From assembly GCA_029953675.1 (NCBI GenBank), contig JAMWBK010000001.1, positions 1,029,001-1,093,000 of the forward strand: a stretch of 64,000 nucleotides of DNA, in the 5' to 3' direction. The notes beneath the pieces are model-generated. The model was not told the DNA's origin and did no database searches. It saw only the letters and a program-made list of their open reading frames with translations. Position 1 is the stretch's first letter, and each line of letters begins with the position of its first letter. This stretch comes from Rhodosorus marinus (Eukaryota; Rhodophyta; Stylonematophyceae; Stylonematales; Stylonemataceae). Below are positions 1 to 11,854 of the stretch, in pieces. A program made the position numbers and the translations under genes.

Positions 1-257
1 GATGCCAGTGTGCGGAGACGGTCGTACGCCGCCGCGAGGGTATCTGGAAGCCCAATGGCAGACATCGTGGTAACCCACTGTGCGGATCTGCCCTACTACC
101 GCAGTAGTAGAGCAGCATCGTATAATCCAGTAATGTAATAAACGACCTTCAGTACAAACTCCTCAGCTCTACGGGAAAATCATGTCGCCCTTGCCTTAGG
201 TATGTGATCCCAAATGGTCTCCCCGGCCAACAGAAAGTGAGCTAGGTACTAAGGACA

Positions 258-1124
258 ATCGGAGACTGAAAGAAAAAAACCTCGAGGGAACAAAAAAGAC
301 TACGAGCGGCGAAGATCGCGCGCCTCCAACATCATAGCAGCGTTCGTACGCCACAGCAAGAAACTTAAACGGTTAAACAACGAGGACAGACGGTCACAGC
401 GTTCGCGGAACAATTCCCGAACCAACCGGAACCAACAGAATCCAGAAACAGAAAGCACTCTATGACTAGAGGTAGCAGGCGATGAGCTTGAGCTGAAGCA
501 CAAATTCCTAGAGAAGACAAAACCCCCGCATATTTCAACTCTTTGTCTCATAGTGGCAACGGCAAATACACGGCGCTCTCCCGCAGCCGGTAAATTAACA
601 ACTAGCCTGGGGATTAGGAACAGCAAGATCAACGCACGTCGTACGGCGGCTATCGTCACAGGTGACCACGAGGTCAGCCACGCGGCGTTCATCATTTTGC
701 TAGCCTGCCACGGGCAGGGACTTCTCACGTTCAATTTCAAGACCGGATTGCCGTACGATATGCCGAAGTTCGCCCTATAACAGGTTCAAGATCCGCGTAT
801 GTCGGCTGGTTCAGCGGGGCAGCTGGCGAGCAGGTGGGCGCCAAAATCCACAGTGTCTTAGTTCTGAGAGCATAGAGGGCACGGCGAACCCATCTGAGAA
901 GGCTAGGGCGGGTGGGGCAGCCGAGGTATAAGCGCAGAGAAGTGCGCACTTCGACATCTGTGTGTGTGACTGGCGGAAAGGCGGGGACGGTGATGAGCCA
1001 CTGAGAGCTAACACACCCCCAAGACGGGTGCGATCTTTGGAAGATAAGACCATCTGCGCGAGAAGTCGACCGTAGGCAGTACGGTGCAAGTCCCAAGAGA
1101 GGTTGTTTTGCAACGCATCCGTGC
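258..1124 (-). pseudogene. LINE-B 3' fragment, 5'-truncated and frameshifted
   Basis: This is the C-terminal third of LINE-B ORF2 plus its 3' UTR, read on the minus strand. Recognisable pieces are SWDLHRTAYGRLLAQM, SSQWLITVPAFPP, EVRTSLRLYLG and the final LEARDLRRS. They fall in different frames, so the copy cannot code. The 3' UTR has the T-run/CTCGAGG hairpin remnant typical of the family. The 5' truncation at the GCATCCGTGC site is almost the same as in the copy at 50.3-51.2 kb. Confidence 0.8.
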
Positions 1125-1872
1125 AATAAAAACTGATGCTCTAACCTAATGAGCGAGCTACACGGGTTTCGAAGGCTTGCATTAGGGCAGAATTGGACTT
1201 GAGTTGCTGTTCTGTCCATGAGGGAGAGGTGTAGATGCAGTCCCCTGGATGATGTGGATAAAGTGTTAAACCGCTACGAATAAACAGAACATTCAACATT
1301 AACTTAACCAAAAGCCCACTCTTCTCTTAGCAGCTTGGATGGGTCATTGAATGCGTCAGAAATACTTGACCTCTGTTGTATTTCTCCAAGTTCGATGCCT
1401 TCTTTAATGTTTCCCTGTCCCGGAAGCCCACCACTCAAGGAAAGCCTCCCAATCCATGGCGGCCTAATGTGAGGCTCTAAATGATCCTACTTCGAGTCTA
1501 CAGTATACTATCTATACACCGGATATACTAGTCTAGCCCCGCTATCCTGCTGGTCCTTCCAACTATGCCAAGGGCGCAATGTTAATACCATCCACAACAT
1601 AATGAACGCATTTGTTGTGAGACGCATTTGTTGTGAGACTCAAAAAAAAATCCTGCGGGAACGCGGTATTTATTCAGGTCGTGTCGGGGCTCAGCGTGTG
1701 TGCGACCAGATAGTACACCCACGATTCTGGACAAAATAGCTCTTTTTGTTCAGGTACAGTCCTCGATTCCGACCAACATAGACGTATTTATGAAGATCGG
1801 TATGAAAACAAAATAAACACCATGATTCCGCCTCGTTTTCTACAAAATTTATTTTCGAGATAAATCTCGCCT
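1125..1872. other. Intergenic, no gene recognised
   Basis: About 750 bp between the LINE-B fragment and the copia LTR. I see no open frame with family resemblance, no tRNA and no clear repeat, apart from a short local duplication of GACGCATTTGTTGTGAGA near 1613-1639. Confidence 0.5.
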
Positions 1873-2229
1873 AGTCCAATCCGTTTTGCACAATCCACGT
1901 TGCCAGAACAAGCAAACCCTGAGGATTGTACGCACTCCTCAGGTTAAGATTCACTTATTGAAAACTCACTTGCCTTAGTCTGGTCTGACTTCTACTTGCT
2001 CCTTTCCTAATTCATGTCCATTGCGCATACACCCTATACAGTATATGTATATCCTTGCTACTCGAGGTCTAAGATATACCGTAGACGTTAGACTCCCGAT
2101 TAAACAATGCATGCTGCAAATTCTATGATTAATTAGATTGATCTGTGACCGTTCGATCCTTGATGTATGTCGCCGCGTGTTCTGTCTTGACGTTGTACTC
2201 AGGGGGTTCAAAGTACCTGAATTTCGACA
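1873..2229 (-). repeat. Putative 3' LTR of a degenerate Ty1/copia element
   Basis: About 357 bp that is repeated, with few differences, at 4290-4652. The two copies bracket copia-type coding remnants in the order expected for LTRs on the minus strand. On that strand the repeat begins TGTCGAAATTC, directly after a purine tract (2232-2252) that fits a polypurine tract. I do not see a clean CA at the other end, so the exact boundary is uncertain. Confidence 0.65.
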
Positions 2230-4289
2230 TTCGCTTTTTTCTTTTTTTTTTAAACGGCCTAGATTGCTCCTCTCATTGACCTTACTTCACCGCTCAACGG
2301 AACTTGACGTCCTTGGTCAAGGCGTCTGCAAGATTCTGCTCGCTTGAAACGAGCCAATTTCTTGAATGGTTCCGTTTCCGTAGCTCTCCCTAATGCTAGC
2401 CAAATCAACGACTAGCCCTTTCTCTTGTGGAACGCTGGCTTTCATTACCGCATAGAAGATTGACCTGGAGTCCGTGTAAATTTCGATCGGTACCGTCAGT
2501 CCAATAAGATCGCTGACTAAGTGGCGCAATATAAACGCCTCATCTACAGCTTCGACAAAAGCCAAAACTTCAGCACCCAGAACAGAACATCTTACTCCGC
2601 TTGTGCTTTGTGCGAGCGCCAAGATATCAAGCTGGCCTTATTCGAGTGATCCATTACAAATATCAAATACCCAATGTGCGATATTGGCTCAGCTCCGCTG
2701 GTGAACGAAGCGTCCGAGAAAACCACCAATCTCAGGTTTTTCATTTTCAGTTTGCTGAACCTGAAGGAAGTTGCAGATTGGGTCGTTTTTCGCGTCACTG
2801 ACTGCAGCTTCTGCATATGCTCCTTGGTTACCTTCCTGGCATCAAATTCATTTGCAAGCGTCACCACACTGAAGATGATGTCCGGTCGTGTCATCAAAGC
2901 TAACCACATCAGCCGTCCTCGAATATGAGCATAGGTTTCGCTTGTGAGTTCGAGTTAGAACGCGGGGTTGAGAAACGCTTCGACTCCAACCCCGTACAGC
3001 ATTTGCCATTTACCTTTGCTGGGGTTAATTATCATCGAGTACCAGATGGGGTTGTCGTTTGTGAGCAACTAAATTACCAAGACAGCTTGGTACCTGAACT
3101 CACAAGCGAAACCCATGCTCATCTTCGAGGACAGCTGATGTGGTTAGCGTTGATAACACGACCGGAAATCATCTTCAGTGTGGTGACGCTTCCTCACGAA
3201 TTGATGCCACGCAGGCAACCAAGGAGCATATGCAGATTGGGTCGTTTTCCGCAACACTGACTGTAGAACAAACGACCACCCCATCTGGTTCTCGATGATA
3301 ATTCACCCCCGCAAAGGTAAACGGCAAATGCTGTACGGGGTTGGAGTCGAAACGTTTCTCAACCTCGCGTTCTAATTCGCCAACACATAGCGTGTCATCC
3401 ACTTGGAGCGCTATAAAACCGTGAAGATGATTGTCTCGCAAGAAAAACAAAAAACATGGGTCTATCGAAGTCCTCTTCAGTCGCAAGACCTTCGATAGAT
3501 GGGTAGAACAGGTATTGTACCAGAGGCTAGCGGCCGTCGCAGTGGTAAGCAGTGCTGGTTCCAGGTGGTCGTTGCTCGCCTTCACACCGATGTAACGGAA
3601 AACTATGAAACAGGCTCCCTACTTCGCGCCAGGAAAATATGGACCTTCCCACGCTGCTCAATATAGGTGATATCCATTGCCACCTTATGATTGAAAACAA
3701 CCTGTCCTCGATATGACTGCTTATAGGATCTAGGTTGCTGACCATACTTTATACACATGGCGTATTTCTTCCCCAGATCAAAAAAGCTTTCTTCTTAATT
3801 CCGGCGTAGCGTCCTCAGGAGACACACGTTGTATCAGACTGAACAGCTTCTCCGGAGATGCATGAGCATACGCTCTATTGCAAACGTCTGGTTTCATCAG
3901 TTGAGTACAAGACAATGTACGCGTCTTCCACGTCCACTTTCACAGGCTTTTCAACTGCGAGCGGAAAATAAACGAGGTGTCCTGCCCGTTTCTCCAGTTC
4001 CAATGTTATCCCCAATTTCTTAAGGACCATCGCAGCCCCGTCTGTATCGATCACAGCCCCCAGTCTTGCTTGATCTTTAAGGCCGAGGATCATTGGAATA
4101 TCATTCTCCAACAGGAAGAATGACATCTCAATTCCGCTCTTTGTACCCAGTTGCAGACTAATTTCCACTTTCTGAGTACTCTGGAAAACCTGGTTTCCCA
4201 GCGGGAAACTCGCATCTCCTGCTTATCACCATCCAGTTCCGCCACTGCTCCTTTTCCATATCTTTTCCACGTAAGCCCCCAGTGTTCCC
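2230..4289 (-). pseudogene. Ty1/copia pol remnant, internally deleted and rearranged
   Basis: Minus-strand fragments, from 5' to 3': a protease-like piece (about 4168-3875, low confidence); an RT piece with GFIALQVDDTL (about 3585-3260); an RT tail with MWLALMTRPDIIFSVV (2909-2780); and a Ty1/copia-type RNase H piece with IYTDSRSIFYAV (2622-2317). No gag or integrase is visible. A segment at about 2935-3245 is inverted relative to the rest, so the same RT motifs also appear on the plus strand. Frames are broken throughout; this is a dead element. Confidence 0.7.
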
Positions 4290-4652
4290 AGTCCAATCCG
4301 TTTTGCACAATCCACATTGCCAGAACAAGCAAACCCTGAGGATTGTACGCACTGTCCACTCAGGGGTTAAGATTCACTTCTTGAATGCTCACTGGCTTTA
4401 GTCTGGTCTGACTTCTACTTGCTCCTTTCCTAATTCATATCCATTGCACAAGCACCCTATACAGTATGTGTATATCCTTGCTACTCGAGGTCTAAGATAT
4501 ACCGTAGACGTTAGACTCCCGATTAAACAATGCATGCTGCAAATTCTATGATTAATTAGATTGATCTGTGACCGTTCGATCCTTGATGTATGTCGCCGCG
4601 TGTTCTGTCTCGACGTTGTACTCAGGGGGTTCAAAATACTTGAATTTCGATA
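4290..4652 (-). repeat. Putative 5' LTR of the degenerate copia element
   Basis: About 363 bp, a near-identical direct copy of 1873-2229. Small indels, such as GTCCACTCAGGGGTT against CTCAGGTT, show the two LTRs have diverged. A protease-like frame starts within its 3' end and runs inward. Confidence 0.6.
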
Positions 4653-5446
4653 ATAAATACCCGGGAGTTGAAAATACGCGTCTGTGTATATTTTTCCTAT
4701 GACACAATTAACAAATTCATACAAACCCCCAAAATTTGTAAACACTAGAAAATCAACGATTCTATTGCACACGGTTTCGGTTGGGCTGTGTTCCTGCTGA
4801 CAACAGCAAGCGTCTCACCAGGTCGGGCTCGGCACGTAAATGGTCTACATAACATTCTAAAACTTCATCCGGGATTTTGTAGGACGTCGTGGTTTTTGTC
4901 ATAAAATATCAACTAAAAACTTAACAAGAAATAGTACTGCATACAACTTGACTAGATGTAGGAGGTATAGTTCTCGTTCGGCTTATATATAAGAGCTTTC
5001 CCACCTTAAAATGAAACCCGCACATGTTGCTTCTATGATATGTAATTCAGGGACAAAGATCTGCGCTATTGCAACCAATTGCACGACAAAGCGCAAATTG
5101 TTTAAAAAAATCGTTTAATATACCTGTTACTACTAAATGTGTATGCAGCGACTTAATATTCGAATATTTAGCAGCCGGTTTGTCCCGTTTGCAGGGGAGG
5201 AAGGGGGGGGAGTGTGAGGAAAAGTGGTAGTGGGAAGTGTGGGGGGGAGGGTAGGGACGGGATTCTGGAGGAGGGTCTCCGAGCAGGAGAAAAAACAAGA
5301 AGCAAAACCAGTTACAGATATATGGTGTTTGACTCCATTGAAGCTGGTGAGGGAGCTGCCTCTCCGCAGGGTGGAGTGGGTGTACGTTCGTTGGAAACGA
5401 TGTGAGCGGAGAGTAGGTGTGCATCTGTTTCGAATTTGATCGGATC
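4653..5446. promoter_or_regulatory. Upstream region of the sulfatase gene
   Basis: No coding sequence recognised. A TATA-like TATATATAAG lies at about 4984-4993 but is some 450 bp before the ATG, so its role is uncertain. From 5190 to 5300 the plus strand is purine-rich with long G runs. Open frames here start at GTG or lack any family resemblance. Confidence 0.35.
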
Positions 5447-7120
5447 ATGAGATTTGTTGGGGTTTGGCTGGGGTTGTGCCTGGCCTTGGTGGGGTTTGGA
5501 GTGTGCCAGGAGGAAAAACCGAACGTGATTGTAATTCTTGTTGACGACCTGGGGTACAAGGACCTTGGCGTCCAGGGCAGCGACGATGTCAAGTCACCTC
5601 ATATCGACAAGCTGGCTAGGGATGGGGTCATCCTCACCAACGGATACGCGCCGCACCACTTTTGTGGGCCGTCGAGGGCGGGTCTCTTCTCCGGGATTTG
5701 GCCCTTCAGGATTGGCGCCGCGTTCAATGCCCCAAAGGATTACTGGGACAATCGCGTAGGACTTCCATTAGGATATAAGACAATACCGGAGACGATGCAA
5801 GAGGCCGGGTACAACACCTACTGCGTTGGAAAGTGGCATTTGGGACACACTCCCAGTCATCACCCGAAGAACCGTGGCTTCAACGGCTTCTTTGGATTCC
5901 TCAAGGGCTCGTGGAACTACCTGGTCTCCGAAATGTACGACTCGGCCCTCGACGACTATGACTACATCTATAAGGGATTCAAACGTGTCAATGACATCGA
6001 GTACGTCACAGATAGCTTTACAGACGCCGCTATTGGCTACATTGCCCAAGCGAAACGGGTTGAGAAGCCTTTCTTTCTCTACCTTTCGTACAACGCGCCG
6101 CATGGGCCACTGCTCTCTCTGTCGAGCGACCGGGACCCGACGGTCTCTCCGGACCGTCGCTCCTACGCGGCAATGATCACATCGCTGGATCGAGGCGTCC
6201 GAAGGATTCGCGGCTACCTCGAGAGTGCTGGCCTCACCGAGAACACCGTCATCATCTTCAGCAGCGACAACGGCGGACACAAGCATGGCGCAATTAACGA
6301 ACCGCTGAGGGATATGAAAGGTTCCTACTATGAAGGCGGCCTGAGGGTCCCGTGGTACATTACCTGGCCTGGTACACTTCAGGGCGGACAGGTGTTCAAC
6401 AAAATGGCCACCCACCTGGACATCTACCCTACTCTGGAGAACCTCGCTGGTGTTGCTGACATCAACAAGAACCCGGATCTCGTCGGCGTTGATCTCATTC
6501 CGTTCTTCAGAAAGGTCGGGCAGAGTACGCCTGAGGCGAGCGGACCGCCTCACTCTTTTATTACTTTTGGAGGGCCCGATAATTTGGGCGTAAGCAGGGG
6601 AATGATCCGCCAAGGCCGTTGGAAGGTTCTCATTCCCAACGACAAGGGCATCCTGAAGCCCAAGCTCTACGACCTGACGGCGGATGTCAGCGAAACCACA
6701 GACATAGCCGACGAGAAACCGCTGAAAACCCAGAGATTGTTCAACGAATGGGTAGAATGGAACGCTAAGAACATTCTGCCTGTGTACGGAAAAAGTCGCG
6801 CTCCCAACCCGCTCCGCCTGGAACTTTTCGTCGCGGGCGACCAGCTCGTGACGACGCCGGGTATGCCCATCTCGTTCGAGGCAACAGGGTCGAGCATTCA
6901 AGGTGATACCGTGGCCTACTTTTGGGAGACTTTCATCCCAGTCCGCGTGGATGAGGCGATCTTCCGGGACATATGGACCGACGGGGTCACCAGCACTTCA
7001 CGATCGGCGAGCTCCATAAGCATCACCTACCCGAGCCCTGGAGACTACATTGTCCGCGTCAATATTCAGACAGAGCGATGGCTACTGTGGAAGGATGTTC
7101 AGATACAAGTCGTACCATAA
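5447..7120 (+). CDS. Secreted sulfatase (type I, formylglycine-dependent)
   Basis: 557 residues, one exon. The ATG at 5447 is chosen because the longer frame starts at GTG, while this ATG opens a signal peptide (MRFVGVWLGLCLALVGFG). Family motifs are in order: PNVIVILVDDLG with metal ligands D33/D34; the active-site motif CGPSRAGLFSG, where C73 would become formylglycine and R77 follows; GKWHLG (K129, H131); an APHGP His; and FSSDNGG for the metal-binding Asp-Asn. About 105 C-terminal residues after the sulfatase fold look beta-rich and may be an accessory domain. The family hydrolyses sulfate esters. In a sulfated-galactan-making alga the substrate could be cell-wall polysaccharide, but that is inference. 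The AATAAA at 7119 overlaps the stop codon. Arylsulfatase and polysaccharide sulfatase cannot be separated from sequence alone. Confidence 0.92.
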   Translation: MRFVGVWLGLCLALVGFGVCQEEKPNVIVILVDDLGYKDLGVQGSDDVKSPHIDKLARDGVILTNGYAPHHFCGPSRAGLFSGIWPFRIGAAFNAPKDYWDNRVGLPLGYKTIPETMQEAGYNTYCVGKWHLGHTPSHHPKNRGFNGFFGFLKGSWNYLVSEMYDSALDDYDYIYKGFKRVNDIEYVTDSFTDAAIGYIAQAKRVEKPFFLYLSYNAPHGPLLSLSSDRDPTVSPDRRSYAAMITSLDRGVRRIRGYLESAGLTENTVIIFSSDNGGHKHGAINEPLRDMKGSYYEGGLRVPWYITWPGTLQGGQVFNKMATHLDIYPTLENLAGVADINKNPDLVGVDLIPFFRKVGQSTPEASGPPHSFITFGGPDNLGVSRGMIRQGRWKVLIPNDKGILKPKLYDLTADVSETTDIADEKPLKTQRLFNEWVEWNAKNILPVYGKSRAPNPLRLELFVAGDQLVTTPGMPISFEATGSSIQGDTVAYFWETFIPVRVDEAIFRDIWTDGVTSTSRSASSISITYPSPGDYIVRVNIQTERWLLWKDVQIQVVP

Positions 7121-7124
7121 TAAA
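7119..7124 (+). terminator. AATAAA poly(A) signal overlapping the sulfatase stop
   Basis: The TAA stop at 7118-7120 runs directly into AATAAA. Such an overlap is plausible for a compact genome but is not proof of the cleavage site. Confidence 0.4.
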
Positions 7125-7529
7125 ACGCTCCAACTATCGCGAGTCATGCGCTGTTTCTCTTGTACACCCTGCCTGAGAGTGCTGGATAAGGCTATATTGT
7201 TGGGCGCTCCAAGTGGTGGTTTTAATAGCATAGCCAGAAGCGCTACACAGGGCGTAAAAGGGAACTGTGACCGTTTAGTCCAACTACCGAAAGTATCGCT
7301 AGGGATGCAATAAAGCAAGATAGGCTGGGCTATGGAAACTCTAGAGCAAGGTAAAAGACTAATTTCCAAGGGGAACAGTGTCCTAACATTGTCATCTTTA
7401 AGCGTCCCATGGATCGCCAAGGGAGCCGTACCACGTTAGAGTTCTCGATTCAGACTAACGTAACACCAACTACCGAATGCTGGGCAAGAAAAGCATTATG
7501 GGCTTGGCTGAGGAGACCGCATAGCGGGG
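7121..7529. other. Sulfatase 3' flank with a LINE-A 3'-end scrap
   Basis: At 7213-7265 the minus strand carries a degenerate LINE-A terminus (the AATAGCATAGCC hairpin arm and the GCGTAAAAGGGAAC region). The rest shows no gene. Confidence 0.5.
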
Positions 7530-7720
7530 TACTAGGAGCTAGGGAGAAGAATGTGCAAGCCCAGGGGGCGGAGGCGCGCCTCGGCGAGCTTGCTGCGAGA
7601 ACATCGCCGGAGAGTGATACATAAATGGCGTAGGAGTATCAGATATTCAACAGGATGGTCAGTAAATCATTCCTATAGCCACTCCAAGCTGGACTCTTCA
7701 GACTAACGGATCTGGTTTGG
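7530..7720 (-). mobile_element. LINE-A 3' fragment, degenerate
   Basis: Minus-strand remnant of the last roughly 50 codons of LINE-A ORF2, including the GGCGGAGGCGCGCC hairpin region. Stops and frame changes interrupt it. Confidence 0.6.
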
Positions 7721-7814
7721 GACCGTGAATATGCCACATTTTTTCCTTGCTTTCGAGGATTCTTTCTTACAGAATCGTGGGAAGGGATGACTCTGAATGG
7801 TCTGAATTTGAGGA

Positions 7815-8472
7815 TGGATGGATTTAATAGCATTGCTGAAGTTCTACGCAGGGCGTGAAAGGGAACTAAGAACTAGGGAGAAAATCGTTGTCAGGGACGG
7901 CGCGCCTCGGCAAGCATGCTGCTAGAATATCGCCAGAGAGCGACATTTAACCGGCGCAGGCGTCCCACAAACTCAACAGGATGGTAAGTAAAACATTTCC
8001 GCAGCCACTTTTCCAGATGCCCAAAACTTTCCACAACGAAAGGCTGGAACCCGTGAGAACGGCTCTCTACTCGGGGGAGACTGGCCATGCTCTCAGCATA
8101 CCATCATTCATTCAGCCGGCGAACTACACAAGCTGCTGCCCCCTGGTGAAGAGGGTCAAGGGGAAGATAGGTACTTGACACAGGGCATGTGACAGCGAGG
8201 TCCACATATGCTGAGCGTCTGGCGCCGCGGTCCGACATCAGTCCATCTGATGCAGCGGGGCGCGTGTGGCCGAGGCTGATCGGGGCAGTTGTGATTTAAC
8301 CTCAACCTTGTGGCCGACCCTGGTCAAATATTCGCTCAGGATTTAGTTCAGACGGGTGCGACGTTTCGTACGATGACCTCGCAATAGCCCACAAGAGCCT
8401 AGAAGGTGGTATCCACAACCTTCAACACGACGCTCACAACCTTGGCAGAAGGAAGGGCGATTAGAGAACAAA
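7815..8472 (-). mobile_element. LINE-A 3' fragment, degenerate
   Basis: Covers roughly the last 200 codons of ORF2 on the minus strand. It matches FQPFVVESFGHLEKWLRKCF and WRYSSSMLAEAR at the end. Upstream, by nucleotide resemblance, it matches the finger/endonuclease region of the intact copy at 44.4 kb. It is strongly mutated, so it belongs to an old subfamily. Confidence 0.7.
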
Positions 8473-8523
8473 AAGAGTTGTGAACGATCGACGAAGTCAA
8501 TCGAAGAGCCTCGAACGGCAATT

Positions 8524-8592
8524 TCTCTTCATCGACTTACCTGGTGTATAATGGTGGTTTATGCTTGTTGCTCCAAACGCGAAAACCCCTCC
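8524..8592 (-). repeat. Diverged copy of the 15.2 kb short-peptide ORF segment
   Basis: These 69 bp are an inverted copy of 15208-15278 with about five differences. On the minus strand the frame reads GGVFAFGATSINHHYTPGKS, and three of the first four differences are synonymous. The copy keeps CCAG/GTAAGT. Beyond the segment the two loci do not match, and this copy has no matching ATG. Confidence 0.75.
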
Positions 8593-8751
8593 ATTTTTAG
8601 GAAAACCACCAACGGCTGAACAGGTCAAGAAGAGGCCAAAACAGTAGTAAATGGTCGTATTTGTAAAGCACGCAACATATTGATGGTTTTACTGGACTTT
8701 ACTGGACTTTACTAGCATAGCCTGAAGCGCTACGCAAGGCGTGAAGATGAA

Positions 8752-11700
8752 CTAATAACTAGGGAGGGAAGTATGCAACCCCAGGCGCCGATGGCGCGCC
8801 TCGGAAAGCATGTCGCTGGAATATCGCCAAAGGGAGACACTTAAACGCCTCAAGAGCGCCAAATATTCAGTAGGATGCTCAGCAAAACATTTCCGCAACC
8901 ACTCTAAACCCGACTTATCGACGTGACCAAAGCTTTCCACAATGAATGGCTGGAACCGGTGAGAGCGACCCTCAGCGCAAGGCAGACTGGCCATGCTCTC
9001 AGCATACCGTCGTTCCTTAACTCTTCGAAGGGCTGAAGCCGCGGCCCCCCGGCGGCGGGCGGCTGCGGTGAGGTAGGCGCTGGCCACGGGGCAGGTAATC
9101 GCAAGGTCCACATATGTTGAGCGTCTGGCAGCAGCGTCAGAGACGAGGAGATCGGCTATACAACGGGGCGGTGCAGAGTCCGAGATGGATCTGGGCAGTT
9201 CCGACTCAACCTCAACCGTATGCCCTATCCGAGTCAAAAATTCGCTGAGGATGTACTTGAGGCGAGTGTGACGCCTCGTACGGAGACCTCGCAACAGTCC
9301 GCAGGAACCCAGGAAGTGGTAGCCACAAGCGTCAATCCGGCTCTCACATCCCTGACAGAAAGACGGCCGATTAGAGTGCCACGGAGCCTGTGGCAAACCG
9401 AGATAGATCCATGCGGCAGAACGGAACTGGAAAGCATCTAGACGATGACTCAATGACGACGGTAGAGTGGTTAACCACAAGTGCGAGAGGTGGCCTCCCA
9501 TGCCGCGGAGACGAGCGGCAGTGGTAGGCGGCGTGAGAGGAGAATTGAGCATGACTGTGTGAGCGGCACTGTGTTGGCCCCAGGTGAGGCTATGTTGAAT
9601 CACATCAGTGCGGGAGCTCCACAATCGGCTCAAACCCGGGTAGTCTGCAACAGGGGACCCGGGGCTAGCCTCTCCGTCATCGGCAAGAACTCGGTCGAGG
9701 GGACAATCCTCAATCGCTTCAGCTCGTCCCCATAACAGCTCCCTCCAGGAACGAAAGCGGGACCGATTTGCGTCCGGCACGGCGTTGCACCTCCTGAACG
9801 CGTGTTGAAGACCATCATAAATTGTCAAAAGCGGGGGCGGCAGGGTCACTGGATCCTCGTTGGTCAAAGCTCGAGCCAAGAGGCAGGCACTTCGCATCTG
9901 GAAGGTCACCAACGTTCGCAGCGCGGTAGCCCAGGAGGCAACCGCCGCTGGCGAGCATACCAGCCCACGGTCTGCGACGCCGAATCCCCCTAATCGCAAC
10001 GGTAGAGCGATCTGTGCACGAATAAAGTCCCTGTCGGGAGCAGCTTCAATATCGAGGGGCTCATCCAAGAGCGTTCCCCAGTGGTGCAGGGTCATTTCGT
10101 CGGCTTTAGCCGCGATCCACGAGCCCCAAGCTGGAGGCAGGCTGCGCAACCAGTAGTTGAGTCTGGGACCGGCACAAAAGCGGGAAAGCAAGCAGGCCGA
10201 TTGCAGCATGCTGTCGGGTAGGTGCTCAATGGCGTCGGTGAGTTGCTTGTGCCGTGCCAAAACTCGCTCGCAGGATGCTTGGACAAAGTTGTCAGTCCCC
10301 AATCCGACGCCGTGGTGTTCGAACCCTTCACGTTCGCTGATTAGTCGCAGAGTGGGTGGCAGAGAGTTCAGCGACACGTCCCTCGGGGGGAGAAAGCGAC
10401 ATTTTTCTGTTTCCACAGTCAAACCGACGCGACGTGCAATCGCTTCGATCGCGGTCAGTCCCCTAGCCAGGGTGTCAGGGGTGCCCAGCAATGTTACGTC
10501 ATCGTGGTACGCGCAGATTCGAAGATCCGAGACCTCAGTCGAAAGACGTAAAAGTACGAGCTGTAGGGCACAGGCATGAAGAAGAGGTCCGCAAGGGTCG
10601 CCTTGTTGGACGCCAGTATGTGCTTGAAAAACAGTGCCCTCCGTTGTCAAGTAGGGGAGGCTCTCCCCTCCGTAAATACCCGATAGAAACGGCCACGCCT
10701 CCGGAAACACACGTCGGAGCACCTCTAGCGCATGCGTCCGCGACACGCTGTTGAATGCGTTCCGGAAATCAACCACCAAGACTCCCCACTCCGGCCTACT
10801 GGCGCGTTCTAGCTCGATCCCATGGGTGATCAGTTCACAACCCCCAGAGAATCCCACCCCTACTTGCAAGGGCGCCATAAAAGCTGTGACGCGCTGGCGA
10901 AGGCGCTGGCATAGCCACCTCCCGGCTAACTTCCGTAGGCTCTCCACCATCCCGATCGGCCGGAGACGCGGGTGGGCCGGCTGGTGGTCAGGTTTCGTGA
11001 GCAAGCAAAGCTGTGCCTGCCGGAGATGTTCCCATGGCGCAGACGCACCCGATACGCCCTGGAACAACTTGTTAAGGATCCTCAGAAGAGAGATCTTGCC
11101 AGGCTGGCTCAGGGCCTGCAATAGCTCTGTTCTTAGTCTGGAGGGTCCGGGACAGCGTCCCCGACGCGAGGTACAGAAGCAAATCCTCCAGGTCAGACTC
11201 ACTGAGCGTCAGATCGATGCGAAACCTGGCCAACTCCGGACGGTCCAAGAATACCTCGAATTCAGGGGACAAATCCACGTCGGACTCAGGGAACAAAGAC
11301 GACACCGTCTGGGCGAGACTATCATCGTAGGGGAGGACAGGCGCCTGGCCCTCCAAAACCCGCGCCGCTCGACTTAAATCGCCCACTGCTACCAATTTCT
11401 GTACTCGAGCCGGCACGGGCGACACTGTGCCATGCCGAGTCCGACGGGCGGATGGTGCTGACGACGCCAAATAGCTGCGCTGTAGTACTTCGAAGTCTCC
11501 CTTCAAGAACAGGGCCAGTCGGTCTCGTACTCGCCATCTGCGCTCCGATGTGTGAATGGGGGCCAGAATCAGGCGCGGCATGACCCCCAGAAAAACCCAA
11601 ATGACTGTGTCCCGAATGTTGCGAGCCAGGCTCGTGAAGATGAAATCGAGAATGGTTCCAGCTACTAGAAGGTCTCCACGAGGAAGGACGACTGGGGAAT

Positions 11701-11776
11701 GCCCCCACGGAGGGGAAGCGAGCCTCCTTCCAAAGAAATCCACCGCCGGAGCCAACTCCGAAAACGCGTACGCCAA
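8752..11776 (-). pseudogene. LINE-A ORF2 (RT + endonuclease) with one frameshift
   Basis: Two overlapping frames, 11776-11072 and 11202-8752, together give a nearly complete ORF2. A 1-bp insertion near 11173 (GTACAGAAGC against GTACGAAGC in the 44.4 kb copy) breaks it just before the RT motif GRCPGPS. Downstream are VVDFRNAFNSV, GVQQGDPCGPLL, the catalytic YHDD, the CX2CX9HX4C finger and the endonuclease motif CIADLL...YVDLAI. An intact twin lies at 44435-47506. This copy's reverse transcriptase is probably not made. Confidence 0.85.
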
Positions 11777-11854
11777 ATGCCCCAGTCTCCGCCCTCCTTC
11801 AGGACATAAGACTGTAGATCCATAGGATGCGACCTCGCAGCCGTGCCTGGAGCG

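Noticed and set aside
5417-5446. Upstream GTG start for the sulfatase; likewise TTG at 19056 and GTG at 41845
   Set aside because: Non-ATG starts are unlikely in a eukaryote, and the downstream ATGs each open a signal peptide.
5768-6901. 377-codon open frame on the minus strand
   Set aside because: It is antisense to the sulfatase, whose motifs are unmistakable. The frame is a by-product of codon use and has no family resemblance.
10157-11377. Plus-strand open frames of 140-208 codons
   Set aside because: Antisense to LINE-A ORF2. The same frames recur antisense to every LINE-A copy (45840-47012, 57322-57900), as expected of shadows.
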